This document shows, piece after piece, positions 8,631-17,175 of a stretch of DNA of 39,752 bases. How positions within the stretch are numbered: position 1 is the first letter of the stretch; each line of letters starts with the position of its first letter. The translations under genes were made by a program, and so were the position numbers. The notes under the pieces are model-generated. The model searched no databases. It saw nothing but the letters and a program-made list of their open reading frames with translations, and had not been told where the DNA came from. Source of the stretch: JALORV01 sp963769745. GTDB taxonomy: Bacteria > Pseudomonadota > Gammaproteobacteria > Burkholderiales > Burkholderiaceae_F. Location of the stretch: positions 1 to 39,752 of the forward strand of contig CAVYNB010000006.1 of the NCBI GenBank assembly GCA_963769745.1, in the 5' to 3' direction.

Positions 8631-10861
8631 GCCGATTCGCTGTGCTCGTCGATCCGCGCAGCGATGCGTTCGCGGCGACGCAGCCGCGCCGCGTCGAGCA
8701 GCATGCGCCCGGCCCAGCGGTAGACATTGAAGTCGCGCACGAGCTGGCGCAGGCTTGCCATGCGCTCGCGCTGCTCGTGCTCCGGCATGCCGAGCGCCCG
8801 GTGCAGCGCTTCCGCCACCTGCTCGGTGTGGTAAGGATTGACGATCAGCGCCTCGTGCAGTTCGCGCGAAGCGCCGGCAAACTGGCTCAGTATCAGCGTT
8901 CCGCGGTCGTCGTCGCGCGCGGCGACGAACTCCTTGGCAACGAGGTTCATGCCATCGTGCAGGCTCGTCACCATGCACACGTCACACGCCCTGTAATAGG
9001 CACGCACCGAATCGGCATCGTGGTGCTCGACCAGGAGCCGGATCGGCTGCCAGGCCGCATCGCCGAAACGGGCATTGATCTGCGCGGCGGTTGCGCGCAC
9101 CTGCGCCTCGAAGCGCTGATACTCATCGAGCGAGGAGCGCGACGGTGCCGCGATCTGCACGAAGCTGAAGCGCCCGCTCCACTCCGGATGCAGTTCGAGG
9201 AGCCGTTCGACCGCGCGCAACCGCTCGACGATGCCCTTCGTGTAGTCGAGCCTGTCCACTCCCAGCCCGACCAGATGCGAGTCGTCGACGCCGAGGCTGC
9301 GCCGGATCCGCGCGCGCGCCGCCGCGACCGTCTCCGCTGCGGTGTCGGCGACCGGCCAGGCGATCGAGATCGGGTAGCTCTCGACCTGCGTCAGGTGGCC
9401 ACCGTATGAGACGGTCGAGCTTTCGTACTCGATACGCGCCTCGACGAAGCGGTCGACCGTCTGCAGAAAGTTGTTGCAGTGGAAGCGCGTATGAAAGCCC
9501 AGGATCGTGCTGCCGAGCAGGCCGTTGATGATTTCGGCGCGCCACGGACAGATTCCGAAGGACTCCGGGTTCGGCCAGGGGATGTGCCAGAAGGTGATGA
9601 TGGTCGCGCGCGGCAGCCGCTCGCGAACCATGCGCGGCAGCAACGCGAAGTGATAGTCCTGAATCAGCACGATCGGGTCGTCGGAGTGCGCCTCGTCGAC
9701 CACCGCGCGCGCGAACTTCTCATTGACCGCGTGGTAGTGGTCCCAGTCTTCGGTTCGGAACACCGGTCGTACATGCGCGATATGGCACAACGGCCACAGT
9801 CCCTCGTTCGCAAAGCCGTAGTAATAGCCCTTTTCTTCCTCCTTGCTGAGCCAGAGACGACGCAGCGTGTACGCCGGATCACCGGGCGGGACGCGGACGC
9901 GGCCCGCAGCATCGGACGACTCCCGGTCCGCTGATCCGGCGCCGTGCGCGATCCAGGTGCCTGAGCAGGCGCGCATGACGGGCTCGACCGCCGTCACCAG
10001 GCCGCTTGCGGGTCGTTGTATCTGCACGCCCTGTGAAGTTCGCACGTGGATGTAGGGCTCGCGGTTCGAGACCAGGATCACCTCGTCGCCCGAGAACTGG
10101 TCGTGCAGCAGACTGCGCAGTGTTTCGGGATTCCAGCGTGCCGCGACCTCGTCCTGCTCGCGCCGCTCGTTCTGCATGTCGCGCAGCAGGGCGCGCAGGT
10201 CGCCGACCAGAGGCTGGAGCTCGGGCCGCGGATGCGCGAACGGACGAATGACGCCCTCGCCGCGCAGCATCGCCCGTACTCCGGCCACCCAGCCGCGCCA
10301 GCTCAGGTGCGCCACCGCGATCGTGATCAGCGCTACCGCGACGCCGAGGATGGTGAACAGGATCACGATGTACTTGCGCGTGTCCTCGCTGCGCCGCTGC
10401 ACGAAGCTCATGTCGTGCACCATGACGAGCGTCGCCAGCGTTTCGTCACCGCGCTTGAGTCCTGCGGTCGCTACATGCACCGCGCCCTGGGGCAGATCAA
10501 GCACCAGTCCCGTGCCGGTACCGGCGCGCCGCTTGATGCTGCAGTCGATCGACGACGGAAAGCTGTGCGTCTTGCGGATCAGGCGGCCATCGGCATCGCA
10601 CAGTCCGAGCGCAAACAGTCGCTCGTCGGCTGTGGCGCGCTCGAGCAGCGCATCGATGCGCGAGTTCGACTTCGATTCAAGCAGCTCGCCGACCTGTTCC
10701 TCGAGCGAACGTGCAACGAACGATGACCGGATATCGAGGTCGCGCACGAACCAGCGCTGCATCAGCGAATCGACCAGCGGCACCGACAGGTAGGCGACGC
10801 CGACCATCGCAACCAGCAACGGAACCAGGAAACGGAGCGAGAGACGGAAGGTGCGAAACAT
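8627..10861 (-). CDS. otsA: membrane-anchored trehalose-6-phosphate synthase with N-terminal sensor-like module
   Basis: This makes trehalose 6-phosphate from a nucleotide-activated glucose and glucose 6-phosphate. The GT20 catalytic domain occupies about residues 262-735: VSNREPYIHV, DYHFALLPRM, TFWHIPWPNPESFG, GVDRLDYTKGI and SLHDGMNLVAKEF are all family landmarks. Plain OtsA is about 470 residues; this protein is 744. The extra 260 residues hold a helix at about 10-31, a loop of about 130 residues, a second helix at about 164-187 and a short HAMP-like linker with a charged coil (DMQNERREQDEVA). This layout resembles a sensor kinase front end attached to an enzyme. ATG at 10861 begins the first membrane segment. 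It overlaps otsB by 4 bp and follows the GH15 gene after 99 bp. Confidence 0.92.
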   Translation of the reverse strand: MFRTFRLSLRFLVPLLVAMVGVAYLSVPLVDSLMQRWFVRDLDIRSSFVARSLEEQVGELLESKSNSRIDALLERATADERLFALGLCDADGRLIRKTHSFPSSIDCSIKRRAGTGTGLVLDLPQGAVHVATAGLKRGDETLATLVMVHDMSFVQRRSEDTRKYIVILFTILGVAVALITIAVAHLSWRGWVAGVRAMLRGEGVIRPFAHPRPELQPLVGDLRALLRDMQNERREQDEVAARWNPETLRSLLHDQFSGDEVILVSNREPYIHVRTSQGVQIQRPASGLVTAVEPVMRACSGTWIAHGAGSADRESSDAAGRVRVPPGDPAYTLRRLWLSKEEEKGYYYGFANEGLWPLCHIAHVRPVFRTEDWDHYHAVNEKFARAVVDEAHSDDPIVLIQDYHFALLPRMVRERLPRATIITFWHIPWPNPESFGICPWRAEIINGLLGSTILGFHTRFHCNNFLQTVDRFVEARIEYESSTVSYGGHLTQVESYPISIAWPVADTAAETVAAARARIRRSLGVDDSHLVGLGVDRLDYTKGIVERLRAVERLLELHPEWSGRFSFVQIAAPSRSSLDEYQRFEAQVRATAAQINARFGDAAWQPIRLLVEHHDADSVRAYYRACDVCMVTSLHDGMNLVAKEFVAARDDDRGTLILSQFAGASRELHEALIVNPYHTEQVAEALHRALGMPEHEQRERMASLRQLVRDFNVYRWAGRMLLDAARLRRRERIAARIDEHSESA

Positions 10862-10960
10862 TGGACGGAACTGTGCGCGCAATGCAACGGGATCACTGTC
10901 GCGACGCGCGCAGCAGCGTGTCCGGAAGCCTACCACCGTGCTGGCTGCGGTCCGGAATGC

Positions 10961-12751
10961 TCAGATCGCGTCGTTCCAGCTTCGGCTGAGCCGCTTTGCG
11001 CACATGATGATGCCGACCATGCTGTAGGTCTGCGGAAAGTTGCCCCATAGTTCTCGCGTGCCGACGTCAATGTCTTCGGCCAGCAGGCCGAAACGATTGC
11101 GGCAGGCAAGGACCTTCTCGAATTCGGCGCGCGCGCGCTCGCGCTCGCCGAGCAACGCCAGCGACTGGATCCACCAGAAGGTGCAGACGAGAAACGCTGT
11201 CTCGGGCGGGCCGAAGTCATCGGGCCGGTCGTAGCGCAGCAGGAAATCACCGCGCCGCAGGTGCGCCTCGACCGCCGCGACCGTCGCCCGCAGTCGGGGA
11301 TCCGACACAGGAAGGAAGTCGAGCTCGGTCATCACCAGCAGGCTCGCGTCGAGCCCATCGCCGCCGAAAGTCGCAACGAAGCTGCCGAGTTGCGGACTCC
11401 ATGCATCCTTGCAGATCCGGTCACGAATCACCTGCGCGCGCTCCGACCAGAACTGGGCCCGTTCCGCGAGCCCGAGGCGGGTCGCGATGCGTGCCAGCCG
11501 GTCGCAGGCGGCCCAGCACATCAGCGCCGAGAACGTGTGCACTTCCTGCCGGCCGCGGAACTCCCAGATGCTGGCGTCCGGCAGCGCGTGACGCGTGAAC
11601 GCCTGTTCGCCCAGGACCTCGAGTTGCCGGAACAGGTCGGCGTCACCGGCGCGTTCGAGCCGCGCGTCGAAGAAGGCGTGCGTCACGCCGAGGATCGCGG
11701 AGCCGTAGACGTCGTGCTGCGCCTGCTTGAACGCAAGGTTGCCGACCCGCACCGGACCCATGCCCCGGTAGCCGGCCAGCCCGACGGCGTCGGATTCGCT
11801 GAGTTCGGCGACACCGTTCAGCGCATACACCGGCTGCAGCGAGCCGTCCTGCGCGTCCGCGACGATGTTCTCGATGTAGCGCAGATAGCGCTCGAGCGAC
11901 CCGGTTGCGCCGAGCCGGTTCAGCGCGTTGATGACGAAGTACGCGTCGCGCAGCCAGCAATAGCGGTAGTCCCACGTACGCTGAGTGTGCGGCGCCTCGG
12001 GCACGGAGGTCGTCAGCGCGGCAACGATGCCGCCGGTGTCGTCGAACGTATTGAGCTTCAGCGTGATGGCGGCGCGGATCACCTCGTCCTGCCATTCGAA
12101 CGGGATCGCGAGATTGCGCACCCAGTGCCGCCAGTAGCGCGCGGTCTCCTCGTACAGCCGGCGTCCGGCCTCGAGCGGACTTGCCTGCAGCGTTTCGTCC
12201 GGGCCGAGGATGAAGGTCAGCGAATCGTCGACCAGCAGGCTGCGAGATTCGATCACATGCGTTATCGGTGCGTCGGTCGTCAGCCGCAGCCCGTAAGCGG
12301 GCACTTCGGCGCGTATGTGATGGCTGCCGAAGGTCATCGTCGGCTCCGCTGCGCCGTAGTCGCAGCGCGGGGCGAAGCGGACGCGGATCCGCGGCCGCCC
12401 GGCGAGCCGGCGGACGAGGCGCACGATCGTGACCGGCGCGAAGTTGCGACCGTGCTGGGGAAAGCGCGGAGCGAAGTCGATGATCTCCAGCCGCGCTCCG
12501 TTCACGTCCACCATCTCGGTGCGCAGGATCGCCGTATTGCGCTCGTAGGCCTGCACGATCGAGGCACAGTCCTGCAGTTCGATGTCGAAGCGCCCCTTTT
12601 CGCGGTCGTCGTCGAGCAGCGCGCAGAACACCGGGTCGCCGTCGAAGCGCGGCACGCACATCCAGACGATGCTGGCGCGCGTGTCGATCAGAGCGGCGAC
12701 ACGCGAGTTGCCGATGACTGCCAACTCAAGATTGGATGGGTGTCGTGTCAT
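10961..12751 (-). CDS. glycoside hydrolase family 15 (glucoamylase or trehalase)
   Basis: This encodes 596 residues without a signal peptide, so it should be cytoplasmic. The N-terminal super-sandwich domain begins LELAVIGNSRVAALIDTRAS. The (alpha/alpha)6 catalytic domain starts near TWDYRYCWLRDAYF. The general acid Glu is in DASIWEFRGRQEVHTFS and the general base Glu in GTRELWGNFPQTYSMVG. GH15 enzymes release glucose from alpha-glucans, and some bacterial members are trehalases. With otsAB and glucokinase beside it, either glycogen or trehalose turnover would fit. The ATG at 12751 overlaps the end of glk by 26 bp; an upstream in-frame extension lies wholly inside glk and is rejected. Confidence 0.92.
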   Translation of the reverse strand: MTRHPSNLELAVIGNSRVAALIDTRASIVWMCVPRFDGDPVFCALLDDDREKGRFDIELQDCASIVQAYERNTAILRTEMVDVNGARLEIIDFAPRFPQHGRNFAPVTIVRLVRRLAGRPRIRVRFAPRCDYGAAEPTMTFGSHHIRAEVPAYGLRLTTDAPITHVIESRSLLVDDSLTFILGPDETLQASPLEAGRRLYEETARYWRHWVRNLAIPFEWQDEVIRAAITLKLNTFDDTGGIVAALTTSVPEAPHTQRTWDYRYCWLRDAYFVINALNRLGATGSLERYLRYIENIVADAQDGSLQPVYALNGVAELSESDAVGLAGYRGMGPVRVGNLAFKQAQHDVYGSAILGVTHAFFDARLERAGDADLFRQLEVLGEQAFTRHALPDASIWEFRGRQEVHTFSALMCWAACDRLARIATRLGLAERAQFWSERAQVIRDRICKDAWSPQLGSFVATFGGDGLDASLLVMTELDFLPVSDPRLRATVAAVEAHLRRGDFLLRYDRPDDFGPPETAFLVCTFWWIQSLALLGERERARAEFEKVLACRNRFGLLAEDIDVGTRELWGNFPQTYSMVGIIMCAKRLSRSWNDAI

Positions 12752-13754
12752 TGCCCTTCGTCGCCGTTTCCAGGATGGGTGCCCGTACCTCTCCCGCAAG
12801 CAGTCGCGCCAGGCCGCGCGCAGCGATGTCGCCGGCTTGCACAAGATAGCAAGGCAGGTCGCGCAGCATTGTGCCGAAGCGCCCCTTGTCCTCGAAACCA
12901 GTGCGCATCGCGCCTGCGTCAAATGCCCGCCCCAATCCGTGCAGCACGCCGCCGACAAGGTACACGCCCCCGGTGGCGCGCAGCGCCAGGCAGACGTCGC
13001 CTGCAAACTCGCCGAGCGCATGCGCAAAGGCCGTGGTCGCACGCAGCGTAACGACATCCCCTGCCAGGGCCCTTGCGGCGACATCAGCCGGCGGCGCCGG
13101 ATCTTCGACGCCGTGCGCGACTGCGTCGAACAGAGCAAGTCCATCGCCGCACAGCAGCCGCTCCCAGGAAACCCGTCCGTGGCGCGCTCGTATGCGATCG
13201 CAAACGGCTCGGGCAAGCTCGCCACTGGCAGCCGCACCCATGTGCCCTGCTTCGCTCGCGATCACCCGCTCCCGATCGTCGACTTCGCTCACGATGGCAG
13301 CCGCACCGAGGCCGGTGCCTGGCCCGAGGATCACTTTCGGGCCCCGATCCGCTTGCAGGCCTCCGATCCTCGAGTACTCGTTGTCCGTCAAGGCACCGAT
13401 GCCTGCCGCCGCAGCAACGAAATCATTGACCAGCCAAAGGCAGGCACAACCGGTCTCCGCGCGCAATCCCTCCGCAGTGAAGGACCAGTCCCGATTGGTC
13501 ATTTTCATCGGACCGGCGCCTACGGGAAGTGCCAGCGCCAGCAGCGCCCGGGTCGCCTGCGATCCGGAGTCACTGCGATACCGGATGATCAGCGCCGCAA
13601 GGTCTGCGAATTCGTCATTGCGGTAGAGCATTGACGAAGCGGCCACGAGACCGCCTTGCGCCGTCCAGCGATTGAAGCGCGCGTGCGTACCGCCAATGTC
13701 GGCAACGATCCATTCGTCGCGCACGCGGTCCTGTGAGCTGCATGCCAGATCCAT
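12726..13754 (-). CDS. glk: glucokinase
   Basis: This 342-residue cytoplasmic enzyme phosphorylates glucose with ATP and belongs to the proteobacterial Glk family. The ATP-binding loop is ADIGGTHARF near residues 18-27, the catalytic Asp lies in LVNDFVAAAAG, and GPGTGLGAA and SEAGHMG follow. It would return glucose released by the GH15 enzyme to glucose 6-phosphate, the OtsA acceptor. A start 66 bases upstream (GTG at 13820) is possible but adds residues before the conserved N-terminus. It is the first gene of the trehalose/glucan cluster, so the promoter should lie in 13755-14049, where I see no distinct element. Confidence 0.92.
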   Translation of the reverse strand: MDLACSSQDRVRDEWIVADIGGTHARFNRWTAQGGLVAASSMLYRNDEFADLAALIIRYRSDSGSQATRALLALALPVGAGPMKMTNRDWSFTAEGLRAETGCACLWLVNDFVAAAAGIGALTDNEYSRIGGLQADRGPKVILGPGTGLGAAAIVSEVDDRERVIASEAGHMGAAASGELARAVCDRIRARHGRVSWERLLCGDGLALFDAVAHGVEDPAPPADVAARALAGDVVTLRATTAFAHALGEFAGDVCLALRATGGVYLVGGVLHGLGRAFDAGAMRTGFEDKGRFGTMLRDLPCYLVQAGDIAARGLARLLAGEVRAPILETATKGNDTTPIQS

Positions 13755-14049
13755 GCGGAGAGTGTGCCATGCCGCATCGCCATCCCGAATCGGGCACTCC
13801 AGCGCGATCTGCAGCGTCACCGCATCCTCGGATCACGCGCACGCGACTGGTCCGGCAACTGCGGCGTCACTGGAGATCAGAACGATGAATCACCGTCCAT
13901 GGCGACTCGACAAGCTACATCGACCGCGGCGCGATCACCTCCGGTCCCACGCCTGCGCCGCGGATACTGTGGCCGATGCCGGCCTGCGCCCAGATCAGCT
14001 CGGTCGCTCCGGCGCGTCCGTGTCGCCCAATGGGTCGTGGACTGCGCTG

Positions 14050-15117
14050 CTAGGACGGCAGGAAGTCGACCGGCCATGTGACCGTGATGGCGTCCACGTC
14101 CTTCGCACCGAAATCAAACTGCTTGATGCGCGCCAGGAGCTTGCGCTCCAGGTCCGCCGCCTTCAACTCACTCGAGATGACGCGCAGGTCGACCACCTGG
14201 CCCTCGGGTGCGATCTTCAGCTCGAGCACGACCCTGCCCTGCAGCGACGGCTCTTCGCGCAGCGCACGGTTGTAGATCGCGTAGATCGCGCCCTTGTTGC
14301 GTTCGAACACGAGCTTGATTTCCTCGATCGAGCGCGATGCCTTGCCGCTCCCGCCTCGCTGCAGCGTGCCGCCCGCGCCGCCACCGCCGGCGCTGCCTCG
14401 ACCGACACCGCCCTGGGTCGTGCCGCCGGGGCCGCCGCCACCGCGTCCACCGGCCACGCCTTCGACCAGTGTCGTCGAGCGCCCGGCGAGTCCACCGCCG
14501 CCAGTATCGCGGCTGTAGGCCGCGGTGTTGATGCCGCCGCTGCCTCCGGTTGCATTCGATGTGATCAGCGAACGGGTCGGTACGCCGGGCCCGACCCCAG
14601 AGCCGACGCCCGGTCCGACACCGGACCCCACGCCGGGGCCCGGCTTGATGTCCTTGTTCAACTGCACCGCGGCCGGAGCCGCGTGCATTTCTGCCAGTTC
14701 GTTCTTCATCGCGAGCAGGCCCACGCCGGACGCGCGGGCGCGCGCGTTCTCGAGCTTCTCACCCGGCGGCTTGTTGGCCTCCGGCCGGCGCGCTTCGACG
14801 ATGGCGACCTTCGGCTCCGGCTTCGGCACGCTCGGCGTTGCAGACTTGGCTTCGTCCTTCGGCACGGGTCTGTCGAGCTTCGGCAAGGGTGCCGGCGGTG
14901 GCGCCTCGCGATCGAGCAGCAGCTTGGCCAGCCGCGGCGGCAGCGGTTCGACTGCCGCACGATCGGGTTCACTTACGGGCAGCCATGGCATCACGAGCGC
15001 AATCAGCAGGCTGATCGCCAGCACCTGCTTCAGGATGCGCTTGAAACGCTCCTCGTCTTCGGCAGAAACCGACCACGCCAGGATCGGCGTGTGCAGATAA
15101 GTTGCAGCAGCAGTCAT
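14050..15117 (-). CDS. AgmX/PglI- or TonB-like periplasmic energy-coupling protein
   Basis: This 355-residue protein has a short cytoplasmic N-terminus, one membrane helix at about 31-47, a Pro/Lys-rich stretch at about 57-120, a Gly-rich region at about 160-260 and a C-terminal domain of about 90 residues. That domain (IEEIKLVFERNKGAIYAIYN to VTWPVDFLPS) is the type shared by AgmX/PglI and TonB-related proteins. Such proteins pass energy from a TolQ/ExbD motor across the periplasm. It overlaps the exbD-like gene by 1 bp (ATGA) and is the last gene of the 17-gene block. In Myxococcus, AgmX-domain proteins (GltG/GltJ) belong to the gliding machinery. TonB function in iron uptake is less likely, as no TonB-dependent receptor is present. 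Confidence 0.8.
   Translation of the reverse strand: MTAAATYLHTPILAWSVSAEDEERFKRILKQVLAISLLIALVMPWLPVSEPDRAAVEPLPPRLAKLLLDREAPPPAPLPKLDRPVPKDEAKSATPSVPKPEPKVAIVEARRPEANKPPGEKLENARARASGVGLLAMKNELAEMHAAPAAVQLNKDIKPGPGVGSGVGPGVGSGVGPGVPTRSLITSNATGGSGGINTAAYSRDTGGGGLAGRSTTLVEGVAGGRGGGGPGGTTQGGVGRGSAGGGGAGGTLQRGGSGKASRSIEEIKLVFERNKGAIYAIYNRALREEPSLQGRVVLELKIAPEGQVVDLRVISSELKAADLERKLLARIKQFDFGAKDVDAITVTWPVDFLPS
14578..14643 (-). repeat. in-frame GPGVGS repeat in the AgmX/TonB-like gene
   Basis: Residues 159-180 are three imperfect copies of a GPGVGSGV unit, echoed at DNA level by repeated CCGGGC/CCGAC blocks. It lies in the predicted periplasmic linker and would be elastic and prone to length variation. 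Confidence 0.65.
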
Positions 15118-15608
15118 CAGCCGCCCTTCTTCTGCACGGCGAACGAGACGTCGGTGAAATCGGCGCGAGCGCAGGTGACCATCACCTTGCGCAGCAGGCG
15201 GTAAGGAATCTCCTTGTCGCCCATGATCGTGATCGCGCGCTTGGTCGCTTCGTTCTCGGCGCGGATTACCTGGCGGCCGGCCAGCACGTCCAGCTCAGCC
15301 TTCAGCGTCGGGATGAGATCGCTCTCGGCATTGATGACGTCGCTCACCGCGGCCACCTTGCGGCCATCGACGATGATGTCGTTCTGGCTGACCATCACGA
15401 CGACCGTCTCACGCGGCAGCTTCTCCGCCGTCGACTCCGGCAGCTTGATCGACTTCGAATTGGGCAGTATCTCGGCGACGCCCATGTTGAACAGCAGGAA
15501 AAAGATCAGGATCGTGAAGATGTCGATCAGCGACACGAGGTTGAGGTCGACCGTCGAGGTATTGCGGTTGCGGCGCGCCGCGCGCCTCTGGATTCCGCTC
15601 TGCTTCAT
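15117..15608 (-). CDS. ExbD/TolR family protein with the proton-carrying Asp
   Basis: This encodes 163 residues: a basic N-terminus, one membrane helix at about 20-45 and a periplasmic domain. The helix reads VSLIDIFTILIFFLLFNM, and Asp29 matches the essential Asp25 of E. coli ExbD, so this subunit can conduct protons with the TolQ-like partner. The periplasmic part contains the usual VVVMVSQNDIIVDGRKV strand region. It overlaps the other exbD-like gene upstream and the AgmX gene downstream by ATGA junctions, so translation is probably coupled. A role in the same motor as its neighbours is inferred from this order. Confidence 0.9.
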   Translation of the reverse strand: MKQSGIQRRAARRNRNTSTVDLNLVSLIDIFTILIFFLLFNMGVAEILPNSKSIKLPESTAEKLPRETVVVMVSQNDIIVDGRKVAAVSDVINAESDLIPTLKAELDVLAGRQVIRAENEATKRAITIMGDKEIPYRLLRKVMVTCARADFTDVSFAVQKKGG

Positions 15609-16111
15609 CGCGCGGCCGCCTGCCGGATCGGCGCATCGCCGATCGAGATGTCGGGAAAGAGCGCCACTTCGACCACCTTCGCGCCCTGGACCTGACGTCC
15701 GGCGCGCAGCGCGTCCATCACCTGCACCAGCACGTCGTACGAGACGTTCGGCTCAGGCAGCACCGTGGCGTCGGTCTTCTCCGGAAAGCGCTCCTTGATC
15801 GTCCGCGCCACCGTGCCGAGCATCGCAATGTCATGCTGACCCGCCGACGTCTTGGGAATGCTCTGGATCAGTCCACCGATACGGTCGCCGACTTCGATCG
15901 ACTCGGCTCGGATCACGATCTCGAGGTTGAGCTTGTCGGCCGACAGCTTCTCGAGCGCACCGGTCGACTGTGCGGGCAACGACATCTCAAGCACCGAGAG
16001 GTGCGTGAACACGGCCGTGCTGAGCAGAAACGGCACCAGCACGACGATCAGGTTGATGAATGCCGTGACGTCGAGCCCGGTGGGCTCGCGGCGCAGGCGA
16101 CGCACGCGCAT
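15605..16111 (-). CDS. ExbD/TolR family protein with Asn in place of the proton-carrying Asp
   Basis: This encodes 168 residues with one membrane helix and a periplasmic domain. The helix region LDVTAFINLIVVLVPFLL aligns with INVTPFIDVMLVLLIIFM of E. coli ExbD, and the essential Asp is Asn20 here (codon AAC). The rest of the motif is kept, so this looks like a structural or regulatory partner of the Asp-bearing paralogue encoded next. Two ExbD-type proteins beside one TolQ-type protein recalls AglR-AglQ-AglS of Myxococcus. Its ATG lies 25 bp after the tolQ-like stop; its own stop overlaps the next start. Confidence 0.88.
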   Translation of the reverse strand: MRVRRLRREPTGLDVTAFINLIVVLVPFLLSTAVFTHLSVLEMSLPAQSTGALEKLSADKLNLEIVIRAESIEVGDRIGGLIQSIPKTSAGQHDIAMLGTVARTIKERFPEKTDATVLPEPNVSYDVLVQVMDALRAGRQVQGAKVVEVALFPDISIGDAPIRQAAAR

Positions 16112-16136
16112 GCTGTGCTCCTCGGCTCTCGACCGG

Positions 16137-16793
16137 CTAGGCGGCGGCGCGCCGGACTTCGGCGGTCATACGCTGCGCGAGATTCAGGAAGCTGATCTTT
16201 GCCGCCTCCAGGCTGTCGACGATCTCGGTGGCACGCGCCTGCAGGAAAGCATGGATCAGCAGGAACGGGATCGCCACCATCAGCGCGAACGCGGTGTTGT
16301 TCATCGCGATCGAGATCGACGCGGCCAGCAGTTCCGCCTTCTCGGCCGGGTTGACGTTGGCCACCGCGGTGAATGCCTTGATCAGGCCGATGATGGTACC
16401 GAGCAGGCCGACCAGCGTGATGACGTTGGCAAAGGTCGCGATGTAGTGCGTGCGCTTTTCCAGCCGCGGCACGATTTCCATCATGCCTTCCTCCATCGCG
16501 GCGTCGATGTCCTCGCGCCGGTGCGGCGTGCGAAGCCGTTCGATGCCGTAGGTGACGATCTTGCCGATCGCCACGTCGCCGCCGCCGGCCACGGCCTGGG
16601 CCTTGTCGAACTTGCCGTTTTGCAGCAGCGGCAGCATCTGGTCCCACATCTTGCGGTTCTCCGCGCGCGCCCGGTTCAGGAAGATGAATCGTTCGATCGC
16701 GACCGCGACGCCGAGCGCCATGATCAGGATGCTGGGATAGATGAACATCCCGCTGTCCTGGAAGAACTTGACGACGGTACTGAAGGTATTCAT
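16137..16793 (-). CDS. TolQ/ExbB/MotA family motor protein (AglR-like)
   Basis: This encodes 218 residues of the MotA/TolQ/ExbB proton-channel family. Three membrane segments are visible: about 17-37 (MFIYPSILIMALGVAVAIE), 118-146 (IATFANVITLVGLLGTIIGL) and 158-185. The signature LVGLLGTIIGLIKAF is the conserved channel helix. It would form the inner-membrane motor with the two ExbD proteins and energise the AgmX/TonB-like protein. GGAG lies about 9 bases before the ATG. It follows the small 114-residue gene after 37 bp, one of the few real gaps in this block, so an internal promoter is possible. Confidence 0.92.
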   Translation of the reverse strand: MNTFSTVVKFFQDSGMFIYPSILIMALGVAVAIERFIFLNRARAENRKMWDQMLPLLQNGKFDKAQAVAGGGDVAIGKIVTYGIERLRTPHRREDIDAAMEEGMMEIVPRLEKRTHYIATFANVITLVGLLGTIIGLIKAFTAVANVNPAEKAELLAASISIAMNNTAFALMVAIPFLLIHAFLQARATEIVDSLEAAKISFLNLAQRMTAEVRRAAA

Positions 16794-16830
16794 GACTCGA
16801 TCTCCAAAAGCACTCCGATGACTACTGAAC

Positions 16831-17175
16831 TCACTTCCGATCCGGCGCCGCGTTAGGTGCAGGGGCCGTTGCTTCTGCTGTGCGCGACTGGATCAATGCG
16901 TCGTAGCGCACCTGCCGGCGAAACACATCGCGATCGACCGGCGCCAGCGCCTCGTCGAGCACGCTATCCAGCGGACGACTGGAAAGATCCCCCGGCAGGG
17001 GCTTCTTCCACGGCACGATGTAGAGCACTTTGGGCAACTCGCGGTTGCCGATGATCTGCGTACGGTCGATTTCCGCGCGGTCCTGCGCCAGAGCCCCGCA
17101 CGAGGCCAGCACTCCCACCATGGCGATGGTCGCGCGCAACGAATCGTGCCGATGCCCGAAGAAGCGCCGCTTCAT
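16831..17175 (-). CDS. unknown exported 114-residue protein of the motor cluster
   Basis: I do not recognise a named family. Residues 1-31 look like a signal peptide (ATIAMVGVLASCGALAQ). The mature part has a striking block, QIIGNRELPKVLYIVPWKKP followed by LPGDLSSRPLDSVLDE and APVDRDVFRRQVRYDAL, which looks strongly constrained rather than low complexity. It ends in an Ala/Pro tail. The start overlaps the stop of the TPR lipoprotein gene (ATGA), and the tolQ-like gene follows, so a role as a periplasmic link between TPR proteins and motor is plausible but inferred from position only. Confidence 0.75.
   Translation of the reverse strand: MKRRFFGHRHDSLRATIAMVGVLASCGALAQDRAEIDRTQIIGNRELPKVLYIVPWKKPLPGDLSSRPLDSVLDEALAPVDRDVFRRQVRYDALIQSRTAEATAPAPNAAPDRK

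Noticed and set aside
11261..13051. Long plus-strand open frame of 596 codons
   Set aside because: It is antisense to the GH15 and glk genes, with Arg/Ala-rich composition and no recognisable domains.
14050..16793. A TonB-ExbB-ExbD iron-uptake system
   Set aside because: Two ExbD proteins, an AgmX-type C-terminus and TPR/barrel neighbours, with no TonB-dependent receptor or siderophore gene, fit a Glt/Agl-like machine better.
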